Under the pieces are notes generated by a model, which saw only the letters and a program-made list of their open reading frames with translations, searched no databases and had not been told where the DNA came from. From Lentzea sp033794685 (lineage in GTDB: Bacteria; Actinomycetota; Actinomycetes; Mycobacteriales; Pseudonocardiaceae): a DNA stretch of 64,000 nt. Shown here piece after piece: positions 40,693-48,329 of this stretch. The stretch is from NCBI GenBank assembly GCA_033794685.1, contig JARAYZ010000002.1; one strand, 5' to 3'. Numbering within the stretch: the stretch's first letter is position 1; the number at the start of each line of letters is the position of its first letter. The position numbers and the translations under genes were made by a program.

Positions 40693-41277
40693 CTAAAGCG
40701 ATTTGGGGTCGTTCTCCAGGCCCGAGAACACGATGGCGATCAGACGCCTCCCCTGAGCCACACCCGCGTCGTTGTTGGGGACCCGCCACAGGAAGCTCAT
40801 CAGCATGATGACGTCCGCCGGGTCGTGCCCAGCGGCCATCGTGCCCTCGGCCACGCACGCGTCGACGAGCTTCGTCACCGCCTCCGTCGCCGGTCCCCAA
40901 GACGCGCGGACCATCTCTTGGGCCGCCTCGCTGTGCAACGCGTCGCCGAGGCCGTGCTTGAGGCGGATGTAGGCCGACAGCATCTCGAACCACTCGACGA
41001 ACGCCACCTTGGCCGAGGAGTTGCGCGCCAGCACCTCGTCGGCGGCGGTGGTCAGGCGTTCGATGTCGTGCTGGTAGGCGCCCAGGATCAGGTCCTCGCG
41101 GGTCGGGAAGTGCCGGTACAGCGTTCCCGGGCCGACTCCGGCGCGCTTGGCGACCTCACTGAGCGTCACCAGCGGGTTCTCCGCGAACAGCTCGTGAGCG
41201 GCCTCGATGATCGCGACACGGTTGCGCGCGGCGGCCTTGCGCTGCGTGCCGTACGTGCCCGGCGTGTCCTCGTTCAT
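40693..41277 (-). CDS. TetR-family transcriptional regulator
   Basis: 194 residues from ATG at 41277 (MNEDTPGTYGTQRKAAARNR). The head is VAIIEAAHELFAENPLVTLS then VAKRAGVGPGTLYRHFPTRE, followed by the YcdC-type C-terminal helices. It diverges from an NAD-dependent epimerase/reductase gene across two inverted 15-bp elements, which it likely binds. The start codon has only a weak ribosome site. Confidence 0.88.
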   Translation of the reverse strand: MNEDTPGTYGTQRKAAARNRVAIIEAAHELFAENPLVTLSEVAKRAGVGPGTLYRHFPTREDLILGAYQHDIERLTTAADEVLARNSSAKVAFVEWFEMLSAYIRLKHGLGDALHSEAAQEMVRASWGPATEAVTKLVDACVAEGTMAAGHDPADVIMLMSFLWRVPNNDAGVAQGRRLIAIVFSGLENDPKSL

Positions 41278-41306
41278 GCCTGCGATGATGCCCTGCCTTT
41301 GACATG

Positions 41307-41353
41307 CGGACAATCCTCCGCTAGTTTCGCACTCACTTGCGGAGGATCGTCCG
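41307..41353. promoter_or_regulatory. Pair of inverted 15-bp elements CGGACAATCCTCCGC / GCGGAGGATCGTCCG
   Basis: The copies at 41307-41321 and 41339-41353 are reverse complements with a single mismatch. They flank 17 bases between the divergent TetR and reductase genes, so they look like a two-site operator. Confidence 0.7.
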
Positions 41354-41378
41354 GAAGTTGGCATCAGAGGAGAAGACC

Positions 41379-42404
41379 ATGTCGAAAGTGCTGGTCACCG
41401 GCGGAACCGGGTTCATCGGCAGCTGGTGCGCGGTCGCACTGCTGGAGGCGGGGTACGACGTCCGCACGACGGTGCGCAGCCTCGAACGAGAGCCGGCGCT
41501 GCGGGCCCTGCTGCACGGCGCGACCGAGTTCGAGGACTCGCGGCTGACCGTCGTGCGGGCCGACCTGAGCGGTGACGACGGCTGGACCGAGGCGGTCGCG
41601 GGCTGTGACCACGTCCTGCACGTCGCCTCGCCCACGCTGCGCACCGCGCCGGAGAGCGAGGAGGCGATGATCTCCGCCGCGCGTGACGGCGTGCTGCGGG
41701 TGCTGCAGGCGGCCCGGGACGCGGGTGTGCGGCGGGTCGTGCTCACGAGCGCTCTCGGCGCCATCGCCTACGGACATCCGCGCCGGTCGGAGCCGTTCAC
41801 CGAGGCGGACTGGACGAACGTCGACGCGGACGTCCCGCCGTACCAGAGGTCCAAGACCCTGGCCGAACGCGCCGCGTGGGAGTTCGTCGCGACCGAGGGC
41901 GACGGCCTCGAACTCACCGCCGTGCACCCGGCCGCGGTCATCGGCCCGGTGCTGGGCCCGGACGACCCGCCCTCGCTGCGCACCATCCGCGGCATGCTCG
42001 AGGGCGGTCTGCCCGCCTGTCCCCCGTTCGCCACGGGCTGGGTCGACGTGCGCGACGTCGCGGACCTGCACCTGCGGGCGATGACCGATCCCGCCGCCGC
42101 CGGCGAGCGCTTCGTCGCGCAGGCCGGCCCGAGCCTGCGGATCGTGGAGGTCTCGCGGATCCTGCGCGACCGGCTCGGCGAGCGGGCCGCGAAGGCTCCG
42201 GCGAAGGAGATCCCGCTCGCCGTCGCCCGCGGCCTGGCGATGGTCAACCCGCAGATGCGCTCGTTGCGCCCGCAGCTCGGGCAGGACTTCAACGCGAGCA
42301 GCGCCAAGGCCCAGCGGGTGCTCGGGTGGCGGCCGCGCCCGATCGAGGACAGCATCGCCGAGACCGCCGAGAGCCTGCTCTCCCACAACGCCGTCCCGGC
42401 CTAG
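41379..42404 (+). CDS. NAD-dependent epimerase/dehydratase (dihydroflavonol-reductase-like extended SDR)
   Basis: ATG at 41379 follows AGAGGAG and yields 341 residues. The extended SDR motif VLVTGGTGFIGSWCAVALLE opens the protein. The active-site Tyr-x3-Lys is DVPPYQRSKTLAERAAWEF, and PAAVIGP is conserved in the DFR/anthocyanidin-reductase type. Acts on a carbonyl with NAD(P)H; the substrate is unknown. Its stop shares CTAG with the convergent membrane gene. Confidence 0.9.
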   Translation: MSKVLVTGGTGFIGSWCAVALLEAGYDVRTTVRSLEREPALRALLHGATEFEDSRLTVVRADLSGDDGWTEAVAGCDHVLHVASPTLRTAPESEEAMISAARDGVLRVLQAARDAGVRRVVLTSALGAIAYGHPRRSEPFTEADWTNVDADVPPYQRSKTLAERAAWEFVATEGDGLELTAVHPAAVIGPVLGPDDPPSLRTIRGMLEGGLPACPPFATGWVDVRDVADLHLRAMTDPAAAGERFVAQAGPSLRIVEVSRILRDRLGERAAKAPAKEIPLAVARGLAMVNPQMRSLRPQLGQDFNASSAKAQRVLGWRPRPIEDSIAETAESLLSHNAVPA

Positions 42405-43069
42405 GCGGCGCGCCAGGCGTAGTAGCCGAGCGCGATCGCACCGGCGGCCATCGGAACACTGGTCAGCAGACCGGCGAGCCCGTTGCCGGGGATCACGAAC
42501 GAGACCACGACGAACAGCAGGAGCACCGGCACCCACTTCGGGACGGCGTGCGAGCGGAACAGCCCCACGCACTGCAGCACGGTGCCGAGCAACACGAGCA
42601 CCGCACCGGGGATCAGGAACGCGAACAGCTGAGCCGAGTCGTTCGCCGCCGAGAACACCGCCTCACCGGCCGCCGCGCCGACGGAGGGGTCGGTCGGGAA
42701 GAAGTAGGCCGCCGCCCAGCCCGCGCCGCCGGCACCCTGCAGCCCGGTGCCGATCCACATGAGCGCGGCACCCCAGGTGACCCCGGCACTGCCCCGGCGC
42801 CGGACCAGGAACATCGCCGCCAGTGCCTGCAACGGGATGTTGACGACCTGCATGGCCGCGAGGCCGGTCAGCAGGCCCCACCACAGGTCACGCCGGACGA
42901 CGATGTCGGCGTAGGAGTAGGTCTCGCCGCCGGCCGCGGGTTCCGGCCAGAGCAGTCCACCCGCGACGGCGGCGACGGACGTGACACCCAGGACGACCGC
43001 GAGGACGGCGACGCGTCCCCGCGTGGAGGTGGCGGCGGTGTCGTGCGTCGCGGTGATGTCGACGGACAT
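42401..43069 (-). CDS. Hypothetical multipass membrane protein
   Basis: 222 residues with about six transmembrane helices (RVAVLAVVLGVTSVAAVAGG first). SYADIVVRRDLWWGLLTGLA is a periplasmic loop. No named family was recognised. The stop is shared as CTAG with the convergent reductase. The ATG is distant from any strong ribosome site. Confidence 0.75.
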   Translation of the reverse strand: MSVDITATHDTAATSTRGRVAVLAVVLGVTSVAAVAGGLLWPEPAAGGETYSYADIVVRRDLWWGLLTGLAAMQVVNIPLQALAAMFLVRRRGSAGVTWGAALMWIGTGLQGAGGAGWAAAYFFPTDPSVGAAAGEAVFSAANDSAQLFAFLIPGAVLVLLGTVLQCVGLFRSHAVPKWVPVLLLFVVVSFVIPGNGLAGLLTSVPMAAGAIALGYYAWRAA

Positions 43070-43200
43070 GGTCCCTGGTCCTTTCGGAGTGCCGGTTTCG
43101 ATGGCCCTCAGCGAACCGGTCCGGGCGCGTCCGGCACATCGGTACCGGCCCGGTACCCCGTCTCCGTGCTGACACGGAGGCCATGCCGTCGCACCGGCCT

Positions 43201-43206
43201 TACCCT
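43201..43206 (+). promoter_or_regulatory. -10 element TACCCT for a leaderless histidine kinase transcript
   Basis: TACCCT is followed by six bases and the ATG at 43213. This is the standard spacing of a -10 hexamer from a transcription start on the A of ATG, so the kinase mRNA is probably leaderless. Confidence 0.55.
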
Positions 43207-43212
43207 GGGCCG

Positions 43213-45168
43213 ATGAGGTGGCCGCGACCGGCAGGGCCGGGTCTTCTGGGCGTCTCCGCCGTGCTCGCGGCGGGCGGCGCCTGGCTGCTGGTCCGCACGC
43301 CGCAGCCCGCCCTCGCCTTCGCGGGCCTCGCCGTCCTCGGGCTCGCGATGGCGGCGCTGGGCGTGACGATCGAGTTCCGCGTGCGCGCCAACCCCGTCGG
43401 CCCGCTGCTGGCCTGGGCCGGGACGATCGTGGTCTTCCTGGCCACGCGCGACGTCTACTACCGGACCTGGCTCGGCGATCCGGGATCGGTGCCGCTGGAC
43501 GCCCGCGTGGTCGCGTTGCTCAACGAGAGCGGCTGGTGGCTGCTCGCCGCGGTCGCGTTGCTGTTGCTGCACTTCCCGGACGGCCGAGTGCCCAGTGGGC
43601 GGTGGCGCGGGCTGCCACCGCTGATCGTCGTGCTCGCCCTGGCGCAGCAGGCACTGGGCGCGACGCCGAGGGAGCCGTTCACCGAACCGATGGAAGGTCT
43701 CGCGCATCCGTGGGGACCGCCGTCCGACGTGGTGCACGTGCTCAGTTACGTCGTCACCATCGGGCTGGTCCTGACGGTGCTGGCGGCCGGCATCTCCCTG
43801 GTGGCGCGGTTCCGGAGGTCCGCCGGAGTCGTGCGGGCGCAGCTGAAGTGGCTCGCGTTCGCCGGGCTCGCGGTGACGGCGTACCCGGTCGTGTGCCTCG
43901 CCGAGATCGTCGTGACCGGCCGAAGTGGTGTCGTGGCAACGGTGTTCGGCGTCATCACGATCGTCGCGCTGTTCTGCTCGGTCGGCATCGCCATGTTGCG
44001 TCACGACCTCTACGACGTCGATCGCGTGCTCGCCGACACGATCAGTTACACGATCGTCCTGCTGGTCCTGGTCGGCGCCTACGCCGTGTCGGCGCTGACG
44101 CTGGGTCTCGTGGTGGGTCAGGACTCCCCTGCCGCCGCGGCGGGGGCCACGGCGATCTGCGCGGTGCTGCTCACACCGGTCCAGCGGCGCCTGCATCGCG
44201 CGGTCGACCGGCGGCTCTTCCCCCGGACCAGGGCGGCCCTGCTCGCCATCGAGGACCTGCAGCACCGCGTCCACACCCAGGCCGCGCAACCGGAGGAGCT
44301 CGAGGCGACCCTCCGCACGGCGTTGCGCGACCCCACGCTCCGGGTCGGCCTGCTGCTCCCCGCCGGTTTCAGGGACGCGCACGGCGCACCGGTGGCCGAC
44401 GCCTCGTTGGTCCCGATCACCCTGGGCGGCACGCAGATCGGTGTCCTCACCGCGTCCGGCACCACCCCGGCGGTGCTCAAGGTCGTCGCCACCGCCGCCG
44501 CGAGCCTCGTCGAGGTCGCCCGGCTGCGCGGTGAGCTCGCCACCGCCCTGCGCGAGGTGGAGGCGAGCCGCGCCCGGATCATCCAGGCCGGGGACGCCGA
44601 ACGGCACAAGCTCGAACGCGACCTGCACGACGGCGCCCAGCAACGGCTGGTGTCACTGGGAATGGCGATGCGGCTCGCCCAGCGCCGGCTGCCCACCGGC
44701 GAGGTCGACGTGCACGCGCTGCTCGACCAGGGCGTCGCCGAACTGGCCACCGCCATCGCCGAACTCCGGCAGATCGCGCACGGCCTGCGTCCCACCAGCC
44801 TCGACGACGGCCTGCACAACGCGCTGGCCGCGCTCACGAACACGCTGCCGGTTCCGGTGGCTCTGGAGATCATGTCCGAACCGCTGACCGACGACATCGC
44901 GATCACCGCCTACTACGTCGCCGCCGAGGCGATCACCAACGCCGCCAAGCACGCGCACGCCAGCACGATCACCGTCCGCGTCACGCAGCAGGCCGACGAG
45001 GTCAACGTGTGGGTGAGGGACGACGGCTGCGGCGGCGCCGACCCGAAGACCGGTTCCGGTCTGGCCGGACTGGCCGACCGCGTCGCCGCACTGGGCGGTT
45101 CACTGCGCCTGAGCAGCAGGCCCGGCTCGGGCACGACCATCCAGGCGGTGCTGCCGTGCGCATCGTGA
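43213..45168 (+). CDS. Two-component sensor histidine kinase (NarL-partner, HisKA_3 type)
   Basis: 651 residues from ATG 43213 (leaderless; the ATG at 43183 has GGAGG only two bases away). Eight to nine N-terminal helices occupy about residues 1-330, then a coiled region, the phosphoacceptor in HKLERDLHDGAQQRLVSLGM and the HATPase domain (AEAITNAAKHAHASTITVRV, DDGCGG, GSGLAGLADRVAALGG). Membrane-bound sensor whose signal is unknown. The response regulator starts inside its last codons. Confidence 0.92.
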   Translation: MRWPRPAGPGLLGVSAVLAAGGAWLLVRTPQPALAFAGLAVLGLAMAALGVTIEFRVRANPVGPLLAWAGTIVVFLATRDVYYRTWLGDPGSVPLDARVVALLNESGWWLLAAVALLLLHFPDGRVPSGRWRGLPPLIVVLALAQQALGATPREPFTEPMEGLAHPWGPPSDVVHVLSYVVTIGLVLTVLAAGISLVARFRRSAGVVRAQLKWLAFAGLAVTAYPVVCLAEIVVTGRSGVVATVFGVITIVALFCSVGIAMLRHDLYDVDRVLADTISYTIVLLVLVGAYAVSALTLGLVVGQDSPAAAAGATAICAVLLTPVQRRLHRAVDRRLFPRTRAALLAIEDLQHRVHTQAAQPEELEATLRTALRDPTLRVGLLLPAGFRDAHGAPVADASLVPITLGGTQIGVLTASGTTPAVLKVVATAAASLVEVARLRGELATALREVEASRARIIQAGDAERHKLERDLHDGAQQRLVSLGMAMRLAQRRLPTGEVDVHALLDQGVAELATAIAELRQIAHGLRPTSLDDGLHNALAALTNTLPVPVALEIMSEPLTDDIAITAYYVAAEAITNAAKHAHASTITVRVTQQADEVNVWVRDDGCGGADPKTGSGLAGLADRVAALGGSLRLSSRPGSGTTIQAVLPCAS

Positions 45169-45788
45169 TCGGCGAGGACTCGGCGTTGTTCCGCGAGGGC
45201 CTGGCGAGCCTGCTCTCCCACGCGGGCCACGACGTCGTGGGCAAGGCCGCCGACGCCGAGACACTGGTGGCCGTGGTGGCCAGGGAAGAGCCTGATCTGG
45301 CCATTGTGGACGTTCGGATGCCACCGGGGCTCAAGGACGACGGCGCGGAGGCCGCCCGCCGGATCCGGTCCGCCCAGCCGGGAGTGGCCATCCTCCTGCT
45401 GTCCCAGCACGTGGAGACGAAGCACTCGGTCGCCCTGGTCAGCCAGGGCGCGTTCGGATACCTGCTCAAGGACCGCGTGCTCGACGTCGACGACTTCCTG
45501 GAGTCGATCGCGCGCGTCGCCGCGGGCGGGTCGGCGCTCGACCCCGAGGTGGTGGGCCGGCTGCTCGGACGGCCCACCACCGGGGCGCTCACCCCGCGCG
45601 AACGCGAGGTGCTCGGACTGATGGCCGAGGGCTGCACGAACGTCGCCATCGCCCGCAGGCTCTGGCTCAACGAACGCACCGTCGAGACCCACATCGGCAG
45701 CATCATGGCGAAACTGGGACTGGCCGCCAACGTGGAGGAGCACCGCCGGGTGCTGGCCGTCCTGACCTACCTGGCCGAGTACGGCTGA
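45156..45788 (+). CDS. NarL/LuxR-family response regulator
   Basis: 210 residues from GTG 45156, overlapping the kinase by 13 bp. Receiver domain MRIVIGEDSALFREGLASLL with phospho-acceptor Asp in LAIVDVRMPP; the C-terminal LuxR HTH is LTPREREVLGLMAEGCTNVA and NERTVETHIGSIMAKLGL. Partner of the preceding kinase. Targets are unknown; the closest candidate is the secreted protein that follows convergently. Confidence 0.94.
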   Translation: MRIVIGEDSALFREGLASLLSHAGHDVVGKAADAETLVAVVAREEPDLAIVDVRMPPGLKDDGAEAARRIRSAQPGVAILLLSQHVETKHSVALVSQGAFGYLLKDRVLDVDDFLESIARVAAGGSALDPEVVGRLLGRPTTGALTPREREVLGLMAEGCTNVAIARRLWLNERTVETHIGSIMAKLGLAANVEEHRRVLAVLTYLAEYG

Positions 45789-45807
45789 TGCTCCTCCACT
45801 GACGGGA

Positions 45808-48126
45808 CTACAACGCGCAGAGCAGTGAACACGCCTTCGCGGACGACCACTCGGTGTACAGACGGGTGCCGTTGACCGGCGTGTACTTCGCCTTCGCCTT
45901 GTTGGTCAAGGGGAACAGCGCCAGCAACGCGTAGGTCGAGCAGTGCACCACTTCGGACTCACCGGGCTGCAACGTGAACGGCCCGGTCTGGCAGGCGGGC
46001 TCCACGTCGTCGACCACGTACGCGTCGACGATCGGGATCGGGCCGTTGTTGGTCACGGTCACCCGCCAGTACGCCGTGGCGAACAGCAGGCCGAGGACGC
46101 CCACGGGCGCTTGCTTCACCCATGGACCGGCTCCGCCCGCCTTGCAGTGCGAGGGCGTGTACGAGCCGCAGATCTCCTTGTTCACCACCACGTTCGGCAG
46201 GCACGCCGCACCTGGTGCGACCTGGCGCGTCACCGTGTTGGACGAGAAGCCGCCGGTGGCGTCGGTACCGCCCGCGGTGTTGGCGACGGACGTGACCGCG
46301 CAGTCCGCGGCGACCGTGGTGCGGAAGCACACCTGCGGTGCGTCCCCGGTGAACTCGACGGCAAGCGACGGCTGGTTGCCGCCGCCGAAGTCCGCGGCGT
46401 TGTTCAGCACGAGCGTTGCCGTGAGCGTCAGCGAGGACGCCGTGACGCCAGCGAGGTCGACCGTGCCGTCCGGGGCGAAACCCGGTGTGGCGACGGGGTT
46501 TCCGCCACCGTCGACGGCCTTCACCGTGGACGCGCCGAAGTTCACGTTCGCCGGGGTCATGCCGACGAGCCTCGCCTTGGTGTAGGTGGTGGTGTGCGGT
46601 TTGCCGTCGCAGTAGAACTGGGACGGGGTGATCGACACGGAGGCGCCGCTGCGGACGCAGGGCGACGCCCCCGTGTCAGGATCCATCGAGAACAGCACGC
46701 CCGCGTCTCCCAGACCGAGCAGACAGCCGGTGGGAGCGTCGTAGGCGTAGCCGTAATCTCTCGTGACGCCGCCGTTGGCGGCCGGGTGGGTGACCGGCGA
46801 GGAGAACCCGGGGCACGACGTCCCTGTGCTCCAGTCGTGGCAGATCGTCGCGCCGGCCGGGTAGGCACCGCCCCAGAGGCCGAAGTAGCTGCGCACGCGG
46901 TCACCGGTGCGGACCACCTCCGGGGTGAACACCCAGGTCTGGCTCGCCAGTCCGGTCACCCCGTTGGGCAGCACCGAACCGTCGACGGCGTAGCAGGTGG
47001 TGATGTTCGTGGCGCCGGCCGTGCTCGCACACGCGCCGGTCTCCTGACCCGTCGAGCCGTAGGCGCTGAAGGCGTTGTAGGTGTAGTTGCCCAGGGGCCC
47101 CAACGGTTTCGGGGAGGGCCAGCCCGCGCACAGGCTCGTCGTGCCGGGGTCGAAGCAGCCCATCGTCGGGGTGCCGCTGTTCATGTTGGACGACGACGCG
47201 AACAACTTGCCCCCGGCGACGGCCAGCGCGCCGAGGTAGTAGTTGCCGTGGTTGGTCAACGGCACGATCGGCGCGTAGGGCTGGCCACCGCAGGCGGTCT
47301 GCGTGGAGGGCGTCCAGCACACCACCTGGCCGGTGTTCGCGACGCCGTAGAGGTTCCCGCCGATCCGGACGAGTCCCGCCATCTCGATCGTCTGCCCCGC
47401 CCGGTTGATCAGCGGCCAGTAGCCGCAGTTACCGGGAGCGGCGAGGTCGAGGCAGCCGACGCCGAGCGTCCCGGGCGTGGTCGCCGAGTAGTACACGCGG
47501 GCGGGGTTCGTCTCGTCGCGGACGTACTGCGCCGCCAGGGGACTGGCGATGTTGCCGGTGAAGCCCGAGCCGAACGGGCCGGGGTTCGTGTTGAGGGGTT
47601 TCGGCCACGGCCCGCCCGCGCAGAGCGCACTGGTCGCGAGGTCGGTGCACACCAGCTTCGGGTTGGTGAAACCCAGGTGGTGGTACATGTTCCAGGCCTG
47701 CAGGCGGCCTTCCGGCGTGCGGTGCAGGATCGGGATGAAGCCGTCACCACCGGTCGCGGTCGCACTGGCCTGCACCGGTGGCGTCAGCACGCTGGACAGC
47801 GCCTTGCCACCGTTGCGCACGTTCGGATGTGTTGCGGTGACGAGGTTTCCCTCGGTGCCGGTCCAGCCCGGCGGCACCTGCAGCGAACCGGCGAGCAGGG
47901 TCTGGCCCGCGCCGATGGGGTCGGTGATCGTCGCGGCGCCGTTGGCACCGTTCGAGTAGGACACGACCCAGGAGGCGGTGTCTCCGTGGGAGGCGGGGTC
48001 GGACACGCCCTGCACGGACTTGGTGAGAGTGGACTCGGGTGGCTGGGCGGCCACCGGAACAGCGGCGGTGAGCGTGCTGCCGGCGAGCACGCCCGCTAGC
48101 ACCAGCGCCGGCAAACGTCTTCGCAC
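45808..48126 (-). CDS. Large secreted protein with beta-propeller-like core and DUF11-type repeats
   Basis: A signal peptide (MRRRLPALVLAGVLAGSTLT) starts this 772-residue protein. Residues 30-130 are DUF11-like (TKSVQGVSDPASHGDTASWV, GAGQTLLAGSLQVPPGW). The middle (130-560) has recurring Cys-containing blades such as LVCTDLATSALCAGGPWPKP and MGCFDPGTTSLCAGWPSPKP, and YYSATTPGTLGVGCLDLAA, suggesting a disulfide-stabilised beta-propeller. The end (630-772) is another DUF11-like region. No wall anchor. A surface or exported adhesion role is likely. GTG start. Confidence 0.75.
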   Translation of the reverse strand: MRRRLPALVLAGVLAGSTLTAAVPVAAQPPESTLTKSVQGVSDPASHGDTASWVVSYSNGANGAATITDPIGAGQTLLAGSLQVPPGWTGTEGNLVTATHPNVRNGGKALSSVLTPPVQASATATGGDGFIPILHRTPEGRLQAWNMYHHLGFTNPKLVCTDLATSALCAGGPWPKPLNTNPGPFGSGFTGNIASPLAAQYVRDETNPARVYYSATTPGTLGVGCLDLAAPGNCGYWPLINRAGQTIEMAGLVRIGGNLYGVANTGQVVCWTPSTQTACGGQPYAPIVPLTNHGNYYLGALAVAGGKLFASSSNMNSGTPTMGCFDPGTTSLCAGWPSPKPLGPLGNYTYNAFSAYGSTGQETGACASTAGATNITTCYAVDGSVLPNGVTGLASQTWVFTPEVVRTGDRVRSYFGLWGGAYPAGATICHDWSTGTSCPGFSSPVTHPAANGGVTRDYGYAYDAPTGCLLGLGDAGVLFSMDPDTGASPCVRSGASVSITPSQFYCDGKPHTTTYTKARLVGMTPANVNFGASTVKAVDGGGNPVATPGFAPDGTVDLAGVTASSLTLTATLVLNNAADFGGGNQPSLAVEFTGDAPQVCFRTTVAADCAVTSVANTAGGTDATGGFSSNTVTRQVAPGAACLPNVVVNKEICGSYTPSHCKAGGAGPWVKQAPVGVLGLLFATAYWRVTVTNNGPIPIVDAYVVDDVEPACQTGPFTLQPGESEVVHCSTYALLALFPLTNKAKAKYTPVNGTRLYTEWSSAKACSLLCAL

Positions 48127-48329
48127 GAGCGAGGTCCCTTCAGCGGCGGTGAGTTCGGGAACAGACCGCCGACGCTAGGGACCTCGCCCGTGCTCGAAAC
48201 ACCCCCTCACCCGCGTGCACGGCAGGTCTGCCCCATCAGACCAACGCGGGGACGCGGGACATGTGACCTGAAAGGAGATTCCAATTCATAGCCGAATGAA
48301 GTTTCACCTGAACGCCACCGAAACGCCTA

